In this document: one piece after another, positions 1-8,213 of the stretch
How the letters are laid out: every line of letters begins with the position of its first letter
Position numbering within the stretch: the first letter of the stretch is position 1
Assembly (NCBI GenBank): GCA_902596165.1
Contig: CACJSU010000009.1
Span: 1-58,730, forward strand
Length of the DNA stretch: 58,730 bases
From: an uncultured SAR86 cluster bacterium
GTDB lineage: Bacteria > Pseudomonadota > Gammaproteobacteria > Magnimaribacterales > D2472
Direction of reading: 5' to 3'
The notes under the pieces: model-generated
Told to the model about the DNA's origin: nothing
The model's database searches: none
What the model saw: the letters and a program-made list of their open reading frames with translations, nothing else
Program-made: the position numbers and the translations under genes

Positions 1-2048
1 ATGATCAAAGGGATAATTCTTTAGGCGTGCTATTTGGAGGAGATGCTTTTGGAGGGAGCTATGTGTTTGCATTTAGCTCTTTGAATAAATCTCCTTTAAA
101 TGCTTCAAAGATTCCTAAGTTTGCTGAATTGGGTCTTAGCGGTTTAGGGAATAGCTTTAAAGTTACTCAAGCAGATTCGGTATCTTCTGGTTTATATGCT
201 GGAAATTATAATAAAAATCAAACAGTCCCAGATCCAAATTGCATTGAAAACGGAGGCGTGTTGGCTGGAACAAGATGTAAATTTTTATATGGCGAAAGGT
301 TCAACATAGTCAATGATGAGGATCACCAAAAAGGATATCTGCACTTTACAAGACCCAGTGCAAGGATTGATTATTCAGCCACTTTGCTGATGGCAAAAAT
401 TGATGTGAATGACAATCCGCAATCTCCCTCTTACCCAGCCCTGTCATATTTATCTAAGAAAATTCTACCAGGACAGGGAGGTAGTCCATTCAATGTACCT
501 GTAATTTGGTATGGCAGACCTTTAGGCTCTGCCTTCCCATCACCCAATTCACCTAAGGCCATTTCCCAATATCACTTGAGTAATAGATTATTTTTTGATA
601 TTTCTCAAAATTTAGATTTTGAACTTTCGTTGACTACAAGTGAGCACAAGAATAAACACAATCGACCGGATACCATTGAATCAAGATTTGAGGCTGCAAT
701 TTTGGGGCAGGGTGGTCCAGATGGTAATGAGCAGTGGAATATATTTTTACCTTTAGAAAATTCTGCATCCTTGATTGATTATATAAAAGGCTCAGAGACT
801 TCTACGAAGATAGGAAGTCTAATATCCTTAGACGGGATTCTAAGAGGCCAAAAGAATGGCGTTAACTTTGCTTTGGGATTTCAATTTAATTCAGAGGATT
901 TGCAAATCGATTATTCTGAGATGAGCAGAGTAGCATTTGATTCCAATGGAAAATTAACAAAAGGCGCCGATTTATTATTTCTGGGAGGCGGAACTAACGT
1001 AAGTACGAGCAGGAACAAACAAGCTGTTTTTTTTGAGGCAAATAAAAATTATGGCAATGCATTGGATCTCATTTTATCTGGTCGTTATGAAAGATTGGAT
1101 AATGAATCTTCATTTGATCCCAAATTTTCATTTAAATATTCAGCCTCAGAACAGTTTTTATTTAGAGGCTCTTTCGGAACATCATTTACCGCACCTTCCA
1201 TGGCTCAAATGTTTTCTTCTGAGGTTCGCCTTGGAAGTGTTAGAGATATAGATGATTCCCCATTTGTTCGTTTAGCAGTGTTAGGAAATCCTAATTTAAA
1301 ACCTGCAACTTCAGAAAATATTAATTTTGGATTTATATGGAATATTACTAAAGAAGTGAATCTAATCATTGATTATTGGTCTATCAATTACAAAGATCGA
1401 ATTGAAGCAGAGAGTGCTCAGGTTTTATTAAATACAAATCCTTACGCAGAAAGTGTAACCAGAAATCAATTTGGAGAGTTGATAGCAGTTAGCACTTCAT
1501 ATTTTAACGAGGAAAAAACTGAAATTAATGGTATTGATGCTGAGATGAATTTTTTTAAAGCCACTAAATATGGAGACTTTAATTATTCCGTGAAGGCAAC
1601 TCAATTGTCTGAATTTTTAACACCCGAATATCGTGACGACGAGATGAGCTCAACCATCATAAACAGAGTCGGCAAGTTCAACTATGATGCTCACACTCAT
1701 TCTCTGCCTAAATTACGATTAAATACATTTTTTAGCTGGACACTTAATGATTTGATGTTAGGAATGAATACACGATATGTCGAGGGATATTCAAATGAAC
1801 GTCAGATACCAGCGACAGCAATTAATCTAGGTTACACAAACTATGTTAAATCATTTTTAGTCTATGACTTTTCCGTTAAAAAAACTGTTCAGCTTTCATT
1901 GGGTGAAATGGAAATAGGTCTAGGAATTATTAATGCTTTTGATAAGAAAGCACCTTTGCTATATGACGCTCCTGACTTCAGTTTTGATACTAAGGTGCAC
2001 GATCCAAGAGGGCGCCTCATAAATTTAACTGCAGAATTTAACCTTTAA
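1..2048 (+). CDS. TonB-dependent outer-membrane receptor, C-terminal part (5' end outside window)
   Basis: The reading frame is open from base 3 to the stop at 2046-2048, so the N-terminal signal, TonB box, plug and first barrel strands lie upstream of the window. About 680 residues are visible. They alternate short polar loops with aromatic beta-strand segments, as in a 22-strand receptor barrel. The conserved block near the end, NPNLKPATSENINFG followed by an IDYWSINYKDRIE-like strand, is typical of TonB-dependent receptors, and the protein ends in strand-like DPRGRLINLTAEFNL. The family imports siderophores, vitamin B12, glycans or other large substrates using TonB-ExbBD energy. The substrate cannot be told from this part. 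A GTG at 27 is only an internal codon, not the likely start. A hairpin terminator follows directly. Confidence 0.9.
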   Translation, partial: DQRDNSLGVLFGGDAFGGSYVFAFSSLNKSPLNASKIPKFAELGLSGLGNSFKVTQADSVSSGLYAGNYNKNQTVPDPNCIENGGVLAGTRCKFLYGERFNIVNDEDHQKGYLHFTRPSARIDYSATLLMAKIDVNDNPQSPSYPALSYLSKKILPGQGGSPFNVPVIWYGRPLGSAFPSPNSPKAISQYHLSNRLFFDISQNLDFELSLTTSEHKNKHNRPDTIESRFEAAILGQGGPDGNEQWNIFLPLENSASLIDYIKGSETSTKIGSLISLDGILRGQKNGVNFALGFQFNSEDLQIDYSEMSRVAFDSNGKLTKGADLLFLGGGTNVSTSRNKQAVFFEANKNYGNALDLILSGRYERLDNESSFDPKFSFKYSASEQFLFRGSFGTSFTAPSMAQMFSSEVRLGSVRDIDDSPFVRLAVLGNPNLKPATSENINFGFIWNITKEVNLIIDYWSINYKDRIEAESAQVLLNTNPYAESVTRNQFGELIAVSTSYFNEEKTEINGIDAEMNFFKATKYGDFNYSVKATQLSEFLTPEYRDDEMSSTIINRVGKFNYDAHTHSLPKLRLNTFFSWTLNDLMLGMNTRYVEGYSNERQIPATAINLGYTNYVKSFLVYDFSVKKTVQLSLGEMEIGLGIINAFDKKAPLLYDAPDFSFDTKVHDPRGRLINLTAEFNL

Positions 2049-2055
2049 AAAATTT

Positions 2056-2088
2056 GAAGGGTCTAATAAAAGACCCTTCACCATTTTT
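2056..2088 (+). terminator. Rho-independent terminator of the TonB receptor gene
   Basis: A 9-bp perfect stem, GAAGGGTCT (2056-2064) and AGACCCTTC (2071-2079), closes a 6-base loop. It is followed by ACCATTTTT. It sits eight bases after the receptor stop codon. Confidence 0.85.
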
Positions 2089-2097
2089 AGGGGGAAA

Positions 2098-2168
2098 GTA
2101 CGCTAAGCATTGTTATGAATATGTATTCAACTTCTATTAGGGGGGAAAAGAATGAATACTTAGCGTAC
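2098..2168. repeat. Inverted repeat with 10-bp arms between receptor and AhpD-like genes
   Basis: GTACGCTAAG (2098-2107) and its exact complement CTTAGCGTAC (2159-2168) are separated by 51 bases. G-rich motifs, TTAGGGGGAAA just before the left arm and TTAGGGGGGAAAA inside before the right arm, add a direct-repeat component. There is no ORF in the element. It could be a small structured RNA, a residual mobile element or a binding site; the sequence does not decide. Confidence 0.55.
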
Positions 2169-2205
2169 ACATATCTATATGCAATTCTTGTGCCAAATTG
2201 ATTTT

Positions 2206-2233
2206 TTGAATTTTGTTTTATATTTGTTATAAA
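2206..2233 (+). promoter_or_regulatory. Candidate sigma-70 promoter for the AhpD-like gene
   Basis: TTGAAT (2206-2211), 16-base spacer, TATAAA (2228-2233), about 35 bases before the chosen ATG at 2270. The surrounding DNA is very AT-rich, so chance matches are possible. Confidence 0.4.
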
Positions 2234-2269
2234 GTTTGTGAGGTATTACTTTTTAAATTAAAAACAATA

Positions 2270-2785
2270 ATGAGAATAACGATAGATAAAATTAGCGATG
2301 ATTTAATGACTGGTCCTGGAGATCTATATGCAAAAGAGATTGCAGGAGCTGGAAATGCCTTTGCTCATGCAATATACATGCACAGCAAACTTCCTTTGAG
2401 GGTTTTTGAGGCCGCACGAATAGCTACTGCAATGATTAATGGATGCAAAATATGCATGACTTGGCAATCAAAAAGAGATGTACATCAAATGGGTATCTCT
2501 GAGGGAGTCATTGCTAATGGGGAAGCTCCGAATGAAGAATTTTACTCCAAGCTTCTTAATAATAATTTTGAGGGCCTAACCGAAAAAGAATTGATTGCAG
2601 TTAAATTTGCCAATGCAATGGGAGAAAATCCTAAGCAATTATCTAAAGATGAAAAATTTTGGGCTGAGGTGAAAAACGTATTTACAGATGCGGAGATTAC
2701 TGATCTAACATATTGTATTGCTGGTTGGATGGGGATGGGTAGAGTGGCTCACGTATTAGGATTAGACAGCAATTGCGAGATATAG
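2270..2785 (+). CDS. AhpD-like / carboxymuconolactone decarboxylase-family protein
   Basis: A 171-residue protein of the CMD/AhpD fold, an all-helical redox family. The signature is the Cys-x-x-Cys pair C59-K-I-C62 with a histidine at 72, the arrangement used by AhpD-type peroxidases for peroxide reduction or thiol relay. The flanking text, LPLRVFEAARIATAM before the cysteines and an FANAMGENP segment after, fits the family. An in-frame ATG exists at 2213, but the extra 19 residues have no similarity to the fold and overlap the candidate promoter, so ATG 2270 was chosen. The physiological substrate is unknown. The next ORF starts five bases after the stop and may be co-transcribed. Confidence 0.75.
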   Translation: MRITIDKISDDLMTGPGDLYAKEIAGAGNAFAHAIYMHSKLPLRVFEAARIATAMINGCKICMTWQSKRDVHQMGISEGVIANGEAPNEEFYSKLLNNNFEGLTEKELIAVKFANAMGENPKQLSKDEKFWAEVKNVFTDAEITDLTYCIAGWMGMGRVAHVLGLDSNCEI

Positions 2786-2790
2786 AAATT

Positions 2791-2895
2791 ATGAAAGATA
2801 ATAATGAATTAGAAAAGGATTTCAAAAGGGCAAGATATATCTACCTATCAATTTATTTTGGATTGATTTTTTCTTTATTGGTTGTATTTTTCTAA
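2791..2895 (+). CDS. Small single-span membrane protein (34 aa)
   Basis: ATG at 2791 opens a 34-codon frame ending in TAA at 2893-2895. The first 15 residues are charged (MKDNNELEKDFKRAR). The rest is one hydrophobic stretch of about 18 residues (YLSIYFGLIFSLLVVFF), a classic N-in tail-anchor-like segment. It starts five bases after the AhpD-like stop, in operon spacing. I do not recognise a family. The polar-then-hydrophobic order supports a real small protein, but an AT-rich chance ORF remains possible. Confidence 0.45.
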   Translation: MKDNNELEKDFKRARYIYLSIYFGLIFSLLVVFF

Positions 2896-2906
2896 TTGCA
2901 AAAAAA

Positions 2907-2982
<76 letters not shown>

Positions 2983-3097
2983 AAAGATCGAGATTTTACA
3001 TCAATAATTTCAATGTTGGAAGTTGCTATGCATAGCTAAAAAAACTTTCTTTAAAACGTGTATAGTTAAGACATTGTTAATTTAACTTAAGAAAATT

Positions 3098-3829
3098 ATG
3101 AAAAAATTATTTTTACTTTCAACTCTCATTTTTAGCTTTGATATGAGCGCAAATAACTTGCCAGAAAATTTCTCTATGTATCAAACTAATTTTTTATTTA
3201 ACTGCCCCGAGCCAGAAAAATGTTTCGAAGCTTTTGATCAATACATGTCCTCCCCAGAGGTGGCTGCAGAAAAATTTGAGGTAGACTTTTTTGCAGTCCA
3301 GCAAAATGGTTGGGATGATTCAACGCATGGAATTAGTTGGTATTTTTTAGATGAAGATCAATATGTAAAATCCGGCCAAATTTATACAAACTCTGAAGCC
3401 GGAAGAGAATTCAGAAAGGCAATGAATGATATAGGTGCTGAGATTATTTCAGACACATTAACCGTTCATACGGTTGGAGTAGTTCTTGCAGAGGATACAG
3501 CCACAAACATTGTAACCTTGCGCTGGAGTCATGAAGTTACAAATCCTGAAAAATTCTTACCGTTGTGGACTAAGTTTGCAAAGAGCATTGAAAACTATGA
3601 ATGGTCTGCAAATGCGTATGGTCTTCAGTCTCATTATCTTGGTAATAATGGAAATGGCATCACTCATGAAATATGGGCAGGCTTTAGCTCACCTCAGGGC
3701 GCTTTAAAATTTCTTAGTGGTATGTATGGCTCTGATGAGTTTGCTAAGTTTTCACCTCAAGCAAGCAAATATTCTAAATTTAAAAGATCCTACATGGAAG
3801 TTAGTATGAAACAATACAACCCAGATTAA
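3098..3829 (+). CDS. Unrecognised secreted protein, 243 aa
   Basis: The N-terminus MKKLFLLSTLIFSFDMSA is a signal peptide with a likely cut near residue 18, so the product is periplasmic or exported. Two cysteines (FNCPEPEKC) lie early in the mature part and could form a disulfide. The body seems to hold two similar halves, each with an aromatic-rich strand/helix pattern and SP or SPQGALKFL-type helices, which resembles duplicated dimeric alpha/beta-barrel (ABM-like) domains. This is a weak structural guess. No catalytic motif is apparent and no function is assigned. It converges on msrA, with a shared hairpin between the two genes. Confidence 0.8.
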   Translation: MKKLFLLSTLIFSFDMSANNLPENFSMYQTNFLFNCPEPEKCFEAFDQYMSSPEVAAEKFEVDFFAVQQNGWDDSTHGISWYFLDEDQYVKSGQIYTNSEAGREFRKAMNDIGAEIISDTLTVHTVGVVLAEDTATNIVTLRWSHEVTNPEKFLPLWTKFAKSIENYEWSANAYGLQSHYLGNNGNGITHEIWAGFSSPQGALKFLSGMYGSDEFAKFSPQASKYSKFKRSYMEVSMKQYNPD

Positions 3830-3846
3830 TCATTGAGTCGCAAACA

Positions 3847-3868
3847 AATGGCCTCTTTTGAGGCCATT
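3847..3868. terminator. Bidirectional hairpin between the secreted protein gene and msrA
   Basis: AATGGCCTC (3847-3855) pairs perfectly with GAGGCCATT (3860-3868) around a TTTT loop. The plus-strand trailer is CGTTTATATTTT, moderately T-rich. It is the only strong structure between two convergent genes. Confidence 0.75.
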
Positions 3869-3871
3869 CGT

Positions 3872-4426
3872 TTATATTTTAAATTCGCAGCCTGTCCCTC
3901 CAATACCACAATAACCATTTGGATTCTTATCTAAGTATTGTTGGTGATATTCTTCCGCTAAATAATATTTTTGGTTAATTTTTATTTCAGTAGTAATTAA
4001 ACCTAAGCTTGATGCAGAAAGGGCGCTTTGATACTTATCTAAACTAGCTTTGACTAGAGCCAATTCTTCGTTGTTATTGCAATAACAAACTGATCGATAT
4101 TGAGTTCCAATATCATTCCCTTGCCTCATTCCCTGAGTTGGATCATGGCATTCCCAGAATACTTTAAGTAAATCGAGCAAAGAAATCTTTGCAGGATCAT
4201 AGTCAATTCTTACAACTTCAGCGTGACCAGTAATTCCAGCACAAACTAACTCATATGTTGGGTCCTCATGATCGCCGCCTGAATATCCTACTGACGTCAT
4301 CACAACGCCTGGTAACGACCAAAACTTTCTTTCTACGCCCCAAAAGCAACCAGCCCCAAATATTATTGAGCTAATTTCAGTTGATTGGTTGTGAGTAATC
4401 TCAGTGTTAAAAATTGTATGTAGCAT
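3872..4426 (-). CDS. msrA: Peptide-methionine (S)-S-oxide reductase MsrA
   Basis: A 184-residue enzyme that reduces the S-epimer of methionine sulfoxide in proteins, using thioredoxin. The family signature GAGCFWGVE carries the catalytic cysteine, C27. GTQYRSVCY, in the middle of the protein, is the second conserved block. Two candidate resolving cysteines, C173 and C180, lie in the C-terminal tail, as in other MsrA enzymes with a recycling tail. The length is normal for a cytoplasmic form; no signal peptide is seen. It lies one base after the birA stop, so the two form a minus-strand operon linking oxidative repair and biotin attachment by position only. Confidence 0.95.
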   Translation of the reverse strand: MLHTIFNTEITHNQSTEISSIIFGAGCFWGVERKFWSLPGVVMTSVGYSGGDHEDPTYELVCAGITGHAEVVRIDYDPAKISLLDLLKVFWECHDPTQGMRQGNDIGTQYRSVCYCNNNEELALVKASLDKYQSALSASSLGLITTEIKINQKYYLAEEYHQQYLDKNPNGYCGIGGTGCEFKI

Positions 4427-4427
4427 T

Positions 4428-5174
4428 TTAATATACCCCTTTTATCGAACATTCGCCTGAGCTTATTATCTTAAGCTCATTTTTTGTTTGAAGCAGCATT
4501 TGACCCTCTTCATTAATGCCATTAAATATTCCAATCTCAGTATCTTTTTGATTATTTGAAATGGCTTTCAATTCAATGCTCATGTGCATGCATCTTTTTT
4601 CCCATGCATCCTTCCAATTCCTGTAACCATTTTTTGAATAGTGAATAATGCTTTGCAAAATGCAATTAATTAATTTTTCTCGAGGCAGAATATCTGCTAG
4701 TTCACCAATTTCTCCCCACCAGGATTCTTTTTTGGGTAAGGAATAGTTAATCCCGATTCCAACTATGAATTCAACGTTATCTCCATTGACTTCAGATTCA
4801 ATTAAGATTCCGCATATTTTCTTTTTATTTATTAATAAATCATTTGGCCATTTGAGACCCGCATTAATTTTTTGGCCTGAGACTTTATCCATGGCCTCAG
4901 AGATTAAAAGCCCGATAATGAGGCTAAGCGGAGCAGGGTTGCTATCTATAAATTTTATGGTCATGTAGATATTGCCTGTACTTGGGCTATACCATTCCTT
5001 GCCTTGCCGTCCTCTGCCAGCAGTTTGCTGCTCAGATATCACAACAACATAGTCTTTGTTCAATGGCTTTTCTTTTGCAAAGGTGTTTGTTGAATCAACT
5101 GTATCAAGCAGATAAAAGTCTATATTTTCTAGATTTAACCCTTTAAAAACTCCTTTTTGTGTTAATTTGTGCAA
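4428..5174 (-). CDS. birA: Biotin--[acetyl-CoA-carboxylase] ligase, without DNA-binding domain
   Basis: A 248-residue biotin protein ligase. It makes biotinoyl-AMP and transfers biotin to the carboxylase carrier protein. The nucleotide/biotin loop GRGRQG is at 53-58. KWPNDLLI, with the catalytic lysine near 108, and [10 protein letters not shown] follow. A C-terminal SH3-like domain is plausible (from about 200). E. coli BirA (about 320 aa) has an extra N-terminal winged helix that represses the biotin operon; it is absent here, so the protein should be monofunctional. The start is TTG at 5174; an upstream in-frame stop is close and no ATG fits. In E. coli, birA also lies beside the tRNA-tuf cluster, which supports the call. 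Confidence 0.93.
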   Translation of the reverse strand: MHKLTQKGVFKGLNLENIDFYLLDTVDSTNTFAKEKPLNKDYVVVISEQQTAGRGRQGKEWYSPSTGNIYMTIKFIDSNPAPLSLIIGLLISEAMDKVSGQKINAGLKWPNDLLINKKKICGILIESEVNGDNVEFIVGIGINYSLPKKESWWGEIGELADILPREKLINCILQSIIHYSKNGYRNWKDAWEKRCMHMSIELKAISNNQKDTEIGIFNGINEEGQMLLQTKNELKIISSGECSIKGVY

Positions 5175-5190
5175 GTTATGAATAATCTAG

Positions 5191-5219
5191 TTGACTTCAG
5201 CTCATTCTAGAACAAAAAT
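5191..5219 (+). promoter_or_regulatory. Candidate promoter for tRNA-Tyr
   Basis: TTGACT (5191-5196), 17-base spacer, AAAAAT (5214-5219), 14 bases before the mature tRNA 5' end. The -35 is good and the -10 poor. It overlaps the divergent birA upstream region. Confidence 0.45.
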
Positions 5220-5233
5220 AGCACCCTTGAAAT

Positions 5234-5318
5234 GGAGGAGTGGCCGAGTGGTTAAAGGCGGCAGACTGTAAATCTGTTCTCTACGAGTACGTTGGTTCGA
5301 ATCCAGCCTCCTCCACCA
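5234..5318 (+). tRNA. tRNA-Tyr (anticodon GUA)
   Basis: An 85-base class II tRNA. Acceptor GGAGGAG pairs with CTCCTCC; the anticodon loop CTGTAAA gives GUA; a long variable arm (TTCTCTACGAGTAC) precedes the T-arm GGTTCGAATCC; CCA is encoded (5316-5318). A six-T run follows. It keeps its ancestral place before tRNA-Thr(GGU) and tuf. Confidence 0.97.
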
Positions 5319-5349
5319 TTTTTTAAAAGAATATTTACACTAAAAAAGG

Positions 5350-5378
5350 TTGAGTTTATCGATTTTTAGGGGGATAAT
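5350..5378 (+). promoter_or_regulatory. Promoter for tRNA-Thr(GGU)-tuf
   Basis: TTGAGT (5350-5355), 17-base spacer, GATAAT (5373-5378), followed by a GC-containing discriminator ACGCCACC as is usual for stable-RNA promoters. A run ATTTTTAGGGGG fills the second half of the spacer. Confidence 0.7.
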
Positions 5379-5410
5379 ACGCCACCTTAATTTTGGATAC
5401 TGTAATTCGG

Positions 5411-5485
5411 GCTCATATAGCTCAGCGGTAGAGCACTTGCTTGGTAAGTAAGAGGTCACCGGTTCAAGTCCGGTTATGAGCTCCA
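5411..5485 (+). tRNA. tRNA-Thr (anticodon GGU)
   Basis: A 75-base cloverleaf with acceptor GCTCATA/TATGAGC, D-arm AGCTCAGCGGTAGAGC, anticodon loop TTGGTAA (GGU), T-arm GGTTCAAGTCC and encoded CCA (5483-5485). It is 47 bases upstream of the tuf ATG and almost certainly shares its transcript, as in E. coli. Confidence 0.97.
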
Positions 5486-5532
5486 TTTATAGGTAGATTT
5501 TAGAGTTAATTTCACAAATAGAGAGGCAAGAA

Positions 5533-6723
5533 ATGGCTAGAGAAAAATACGAAAGAACGTTACCCCATGTAAATGTGGGAACAATTGGTCACGTTGATCA
5601 TGGTAAAACTACACTTACTGCCGCACTTACAAAAGTATGTGCTGAAGTTTATGGTGGTGAAGCTGTTGCATTTGACGGTATTGATAACGCTCCTGAAGAA
5701 AAAGAGCGTGGTATTACTATTGCAACATCACACGTTGAGTATGTTTCAACAACAAGACATTATGCTCACGTAGATTGTCCTGGACATGCTGATTACGTAA
5801 AAAATATGATCACAGGTGCTGCTCAGATGGATGGAGCAATCCTTGTAGTTAGTGCCGCAGATGGTCCTATGCCTCAAACTAGAGAACACATCTTGTTAGC
5901 GCGTCAGGTTGGTGTACCAAAGATTGTTGTTTTCTTAAACAAAGCTGATCAAGTTGATGATGCTGAGTTACAAGAACTTGTAGAGATGGAAATTAGGGAG
6001 CTACTTGATGAGTATGATTTTCCAGGTGATGACACACCTATTATTACTGGTAGCGCATTAAAAGCTCTAGAAGGAGATACTTCTGAGATTGGTGTTGATG
6101 CAGTAACTAAACTTGTGGAAGCTTTGGATACATTTGTTCCAGAGCCAGAAAGAGAAGTTGATAAGCCTTTCTTAATGCCTGTTGAAGATGTATTTACAAT
6201 TTCAGGAAGAGGAACCGTTGTAACAGGAAGAATTGAACAAGGAATTGTTAAAACTGGCGATCCACTTGAAATTGTTGGTATTTCAGATACAACAACAACA
6301 ACATGTACTGGTGTTGAAATGTTTAGAAAATCACTTGACGAAGGTCGAGCTGGTGAAAACTGTGGAGTTTTATTGAGAGGTATCGAAAGAGATGCAGTTG
6401 AGAGAGGGCAGGTTTTAAGTGCTCCTGGCTCTATTAATCCTCATACAGAATTCGAAGCTGAGATATATGTATTAAGTAAAGAAGAGGGCGGAAGACATAC
6501 CCCTTTCTTCAGTAATTACAGACCACAGTTCTATTTTAGAACAACAGATGTTACTGGTGCTTGTGTGTTGCCTGAAGGTGTTGAAATGGTAATGCCAGGA
6601 GATAATATCAAGATGACAGTTACACTTATTGCTCCGATTGCCATGGATGAGGGTTTAAAATTTGCAATTAGAGAAGGTGGAAGAACCGTTGGAGCTGGCG
6701 TAGTCTCAAAGATTATTAAGTAA
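5533..6723 (+). CDS. tuf: Elongation factor Tu
   Basis: A 396-residue GTPase that brings aminoacyl-tRNA to the ribosome. The P-loop GHVDHGKT is at 19-26, G3 is [14 protein letters not shown]4 is NKADQ, and domains 2 and 3 follow in normal order, ending GVVSKIIK. A leader AGAGAGGCAAGAA gives a good ribosome binding site before ATG 5533. It is the only tuf in the window: the usual second copy between fusA and rpsJ is missing. A terminator follows, then tRNA-Trp. Confidence 0.99.
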   Translation: MAREKYERTLPHVNVGTIGHVDHGKTTLTAALTKVCAEVYGGEAVAFDGIDNAPEEKERGITIATSHVEYVSTTRHYAHVDCPGHADYVKNMITGAAQMDGAILVVSAADGPMPQTREHILLARQVGVPKIVVFLNKADQVDDAELQELVEMEIRELLDEYDFPGDDTPIITGSALKALEGDTSEIGVDAVTKLVEALDTFVPEPEREVDKPFLMPVEDVFTISGRGTVVTGRIEQGIVKTGDPLEIVGISDTTTTTCTGVEMFRKSLDEGRAGENCGVLLRGIERDAVERGQVLSAPGSINPHTEFEAEIYVLSKEEGGRHTPFFSNYRPQFYFRTTDVTGACVLPEGVEMVMPGDNIKMTVTLIAPIAMDEGLKFAIREGGRTVGAGVVSKIIK

Positions 6724-6742
6724 TTTAACAAACTTACAACTT

Positions 6743-6768
6743 TGCCGAGTTTAAAGCTCGGCATTTTT
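6743..6768 (+). terminator. Terminator after tuf
   Basis: TGCCGAG (6743-6749) and CTCGGCA (6757-6763) pair around a 7-base loop and are followed by TTTTT. It lies 20 bases after the tuf stop and 23 bases before tRNA-Trp. I see no clear promoter between it and tRNA-Trp, so partial read-through may feed secE-nusG. Confidence 0.85.
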
Positions 6769-6791
6769 GTCTCTTTATAGGAGAAAAATTT

Positions 6792-6867
6792 AGGCCAGTA
6801 GCTCAACTGGTAGAGCGACGGTCTCCAAAACCGTAGGTTGGGGGTTCAAGTCCCTCCTGGCCTGCCA
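6792..6867 (+). tRNA. tRNA-Trp (anticodon CCA)
   Basis: A 76-base cloverleaf: acceptor AGGCCAG/CTGGCCT, D-arm AGCTCAACTGGTAGAGC, anticodon loop CTCCAAA (CCA), T-arm GGGTTCAAGTCC, encoded CCA at 6865-6867. It sits between tuf and secE, as in many gammaproteobacteria, and the secE ATG follows 23 bases later. Confidence 0.97.
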
Positions 6868-6890
6868 AGGAGCTGGTTTAAAGAAAAGAT

Positions 6891-7253
6891 ATGGCAAAGG
6901 ATAAAGCATCAAACATTGCCGATAAGATCAAATGGCTTCTGTCCATTAGTATCTTTTCTGTTGCTATTGTTGGTAATGGCTATTACACAGAAGTTGCTTT
7001 TCTTTATAGGGTTCTTGCCGTTGTAGCTCTTTTCATTCTTGCAACCATCATTCTTGCTACTACAGTTTTCGGTAAAGGGGCTGTTTCTCTCATGAGAGAA
7101 TCTAGGACTGAAATGAGAAGAGTTGTTTGGCCTACAAGGATGGAAACAACCCAAACTTTTATGGTGGTTTTTGGTTCTATAGTTGTACTTTGCTTGTTTT
7201 TTTGGGCGCTTGAATCTCTTTTAAGTTGGTTAACAAAATTAATCTTAGGATAG
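6891..7253 (+). CDS. secE: Preprotein translocase subunit SecE
   Basis: A 120-residue inner-membrane protein that clamps SecY in the translocon. Three hydrophobic spans lie near 13-31, 38-59 and 88-108. The conserved cytoplasmic motif EMRRVVWPTR at 74-83 precedes the last, essential span. The three-span form is the enterobacterial type; many bacteria have only the last span. It starts 23 bases after tRNA-Trp and ends seven bases before nusG. Confidence 0.96.
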   Translation: MAKDKASNIADKIKWLLSISIFSVAIVGNGYYTEVAFLYRVLAVVALFILATIILATTVFGKGAVSLMRESRTEMRRVVWPTRMETTQTFMVVFGSIVVLCLFFWALESLLSWLTKLILG

Positions 7254-7260
7254 TGATATA

Positions 7261-7788
7261 GTGAATTGGTACGTGATCATGGCATATTCTGGGTACGAAC
7301 TTAAGGTTAAAGCTGCCCTTGAAGAGCGAATAGCGCTTGCTGGTTTAAAAGATCAATTTGGTGAAATTTTAGTTCCAACTGAGTCAGTGGTTGAGTTAAA
7401 AAGTGGTGCTAAGAAAAAAACAGAACGCAAATTCTTTCCTGGTTACATCCTAATTGAGATGGAAATGAATGACAATACTTGGCAGCTTGTTAAGCATACC
7501 CCAAGAGTAAGTTCATTCGTTGGTGGTAAAAAAGATAAACCGTCTCCAATTTCAAAAAGTGATGTAGATAACATTCTTAATAGAATTGAAGTTGGAGAGG
7601 AAGCTCCAAGACCAAAAACTTTATTTGAACCGGGAGAAGTTATTAGAGTTTGTGACGGGCCTTTCAATGATTTTAATGGGATTGTCGAAGAAGTTGATTA
7701 TGAGCGAAGTAGTGTAAAAGTTTCAGTTCAAATTCTTGGAAGATCCACTCCTGTTCAATTAGATTTCATTCAAATAGAGAAAACATAA
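7261..7788 (+). CDS. nusG: Transcription termination/antitermination protein NusG
   Basis: A 175-residue factor that binds RNA polymerase and couples it to Rho or to the ribosome. The N-terminal NGN domain ([13 protein letters not shown], then [10 protein letters not shown]) is followed by a KOW domain from about 123 ([19 protein letters not shown]). The start is GTG at 7261. The stop codon overlaps the rplK ATG (TAATG at 7786-7790), which leaves no leader for rplK. Confidence 0.97.
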   Translation: MNWYVIMAYSGYELKVKAALEERIALAGLKDQFGEILVPTESVVELKSGAKKKTERKFFPGYILIEMEMNDNTWQLVKHTPRVSSFVGGKKDKPSPISKSDVDNILNRIEVGEEAPRPKTLFEPGEVIRVCDGPFNDFNGIVEEVDYERSSVKVSVQILGRSTPVQLDFIQIEKT

Positions 7789-8213
7789 TGGCAAAGAAGG
7801 TAGCAACAATATTGAAACTTCAAATACCTGCTGGCGCAGCTAACCCTAGCCCTCCAGTTGGCCCAGCTCTTGGTCAAGCAGCAGTTAATATAATGGATTT
7901 CTGTAACGCATTTAATTCTGAAACTCAAAGCATGGAAAAAGGATTGCCACTTCCAGTTGTGATCACAGTATATGAAGATAAATCTTTTACTTTTGATGTT
8001 AAGTCAGCGCCTGCATCAGTTCTAATTAAGAAGGCCGCTGGAATTAGCAAAGGAAGTGGTGAGCCTAATAGAGAAAAAGTTGGTTCCATTACCAGAGCTC
8101 AATTAGAGGAGATTGTTACAGCAAAACAAAAAGACTTAAATGCAAATGATATGGATCAGGCGGTCAAAATTATTGCAGGAACAGCAAGAAGCATGGGAGT
8201 GGAAGTTAAATAA
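7788..8213 (+). CDS. rplK: 50S ribosomal protein L11
   Basis: A 141-residue protein of the GTPase-associated centre. Proline-rich [11 protein letters not shown] in the N-terminal domain and the RNA-binding C-terminal domain with [10 protein letters not shown] are standard. Its ATG shares a base with the nusG stop and its stop shares a base with the rplA ATG (TAATG). The E. coli L1 repressor target in an rplK leader has no room here. Confidence 0.98.
   Translation: MAKKVATILKLQIPAGAANPSPPVGPALGQAAVNIMDFCNAFNSETQSMEKGLPLPVVITVYEDKSFTFDVKSAPASVLIKKAAGISKGSGEPNREKVGSITRAQLEEIVTAKQKDLNANDMDQAVKIIAGTARSMGVEVK

Noticed and set aside
2213-2269. Longer start for the AhpD-like protein
   Set aside because: Added residues do not match the fold and overlap the candidate promoter.
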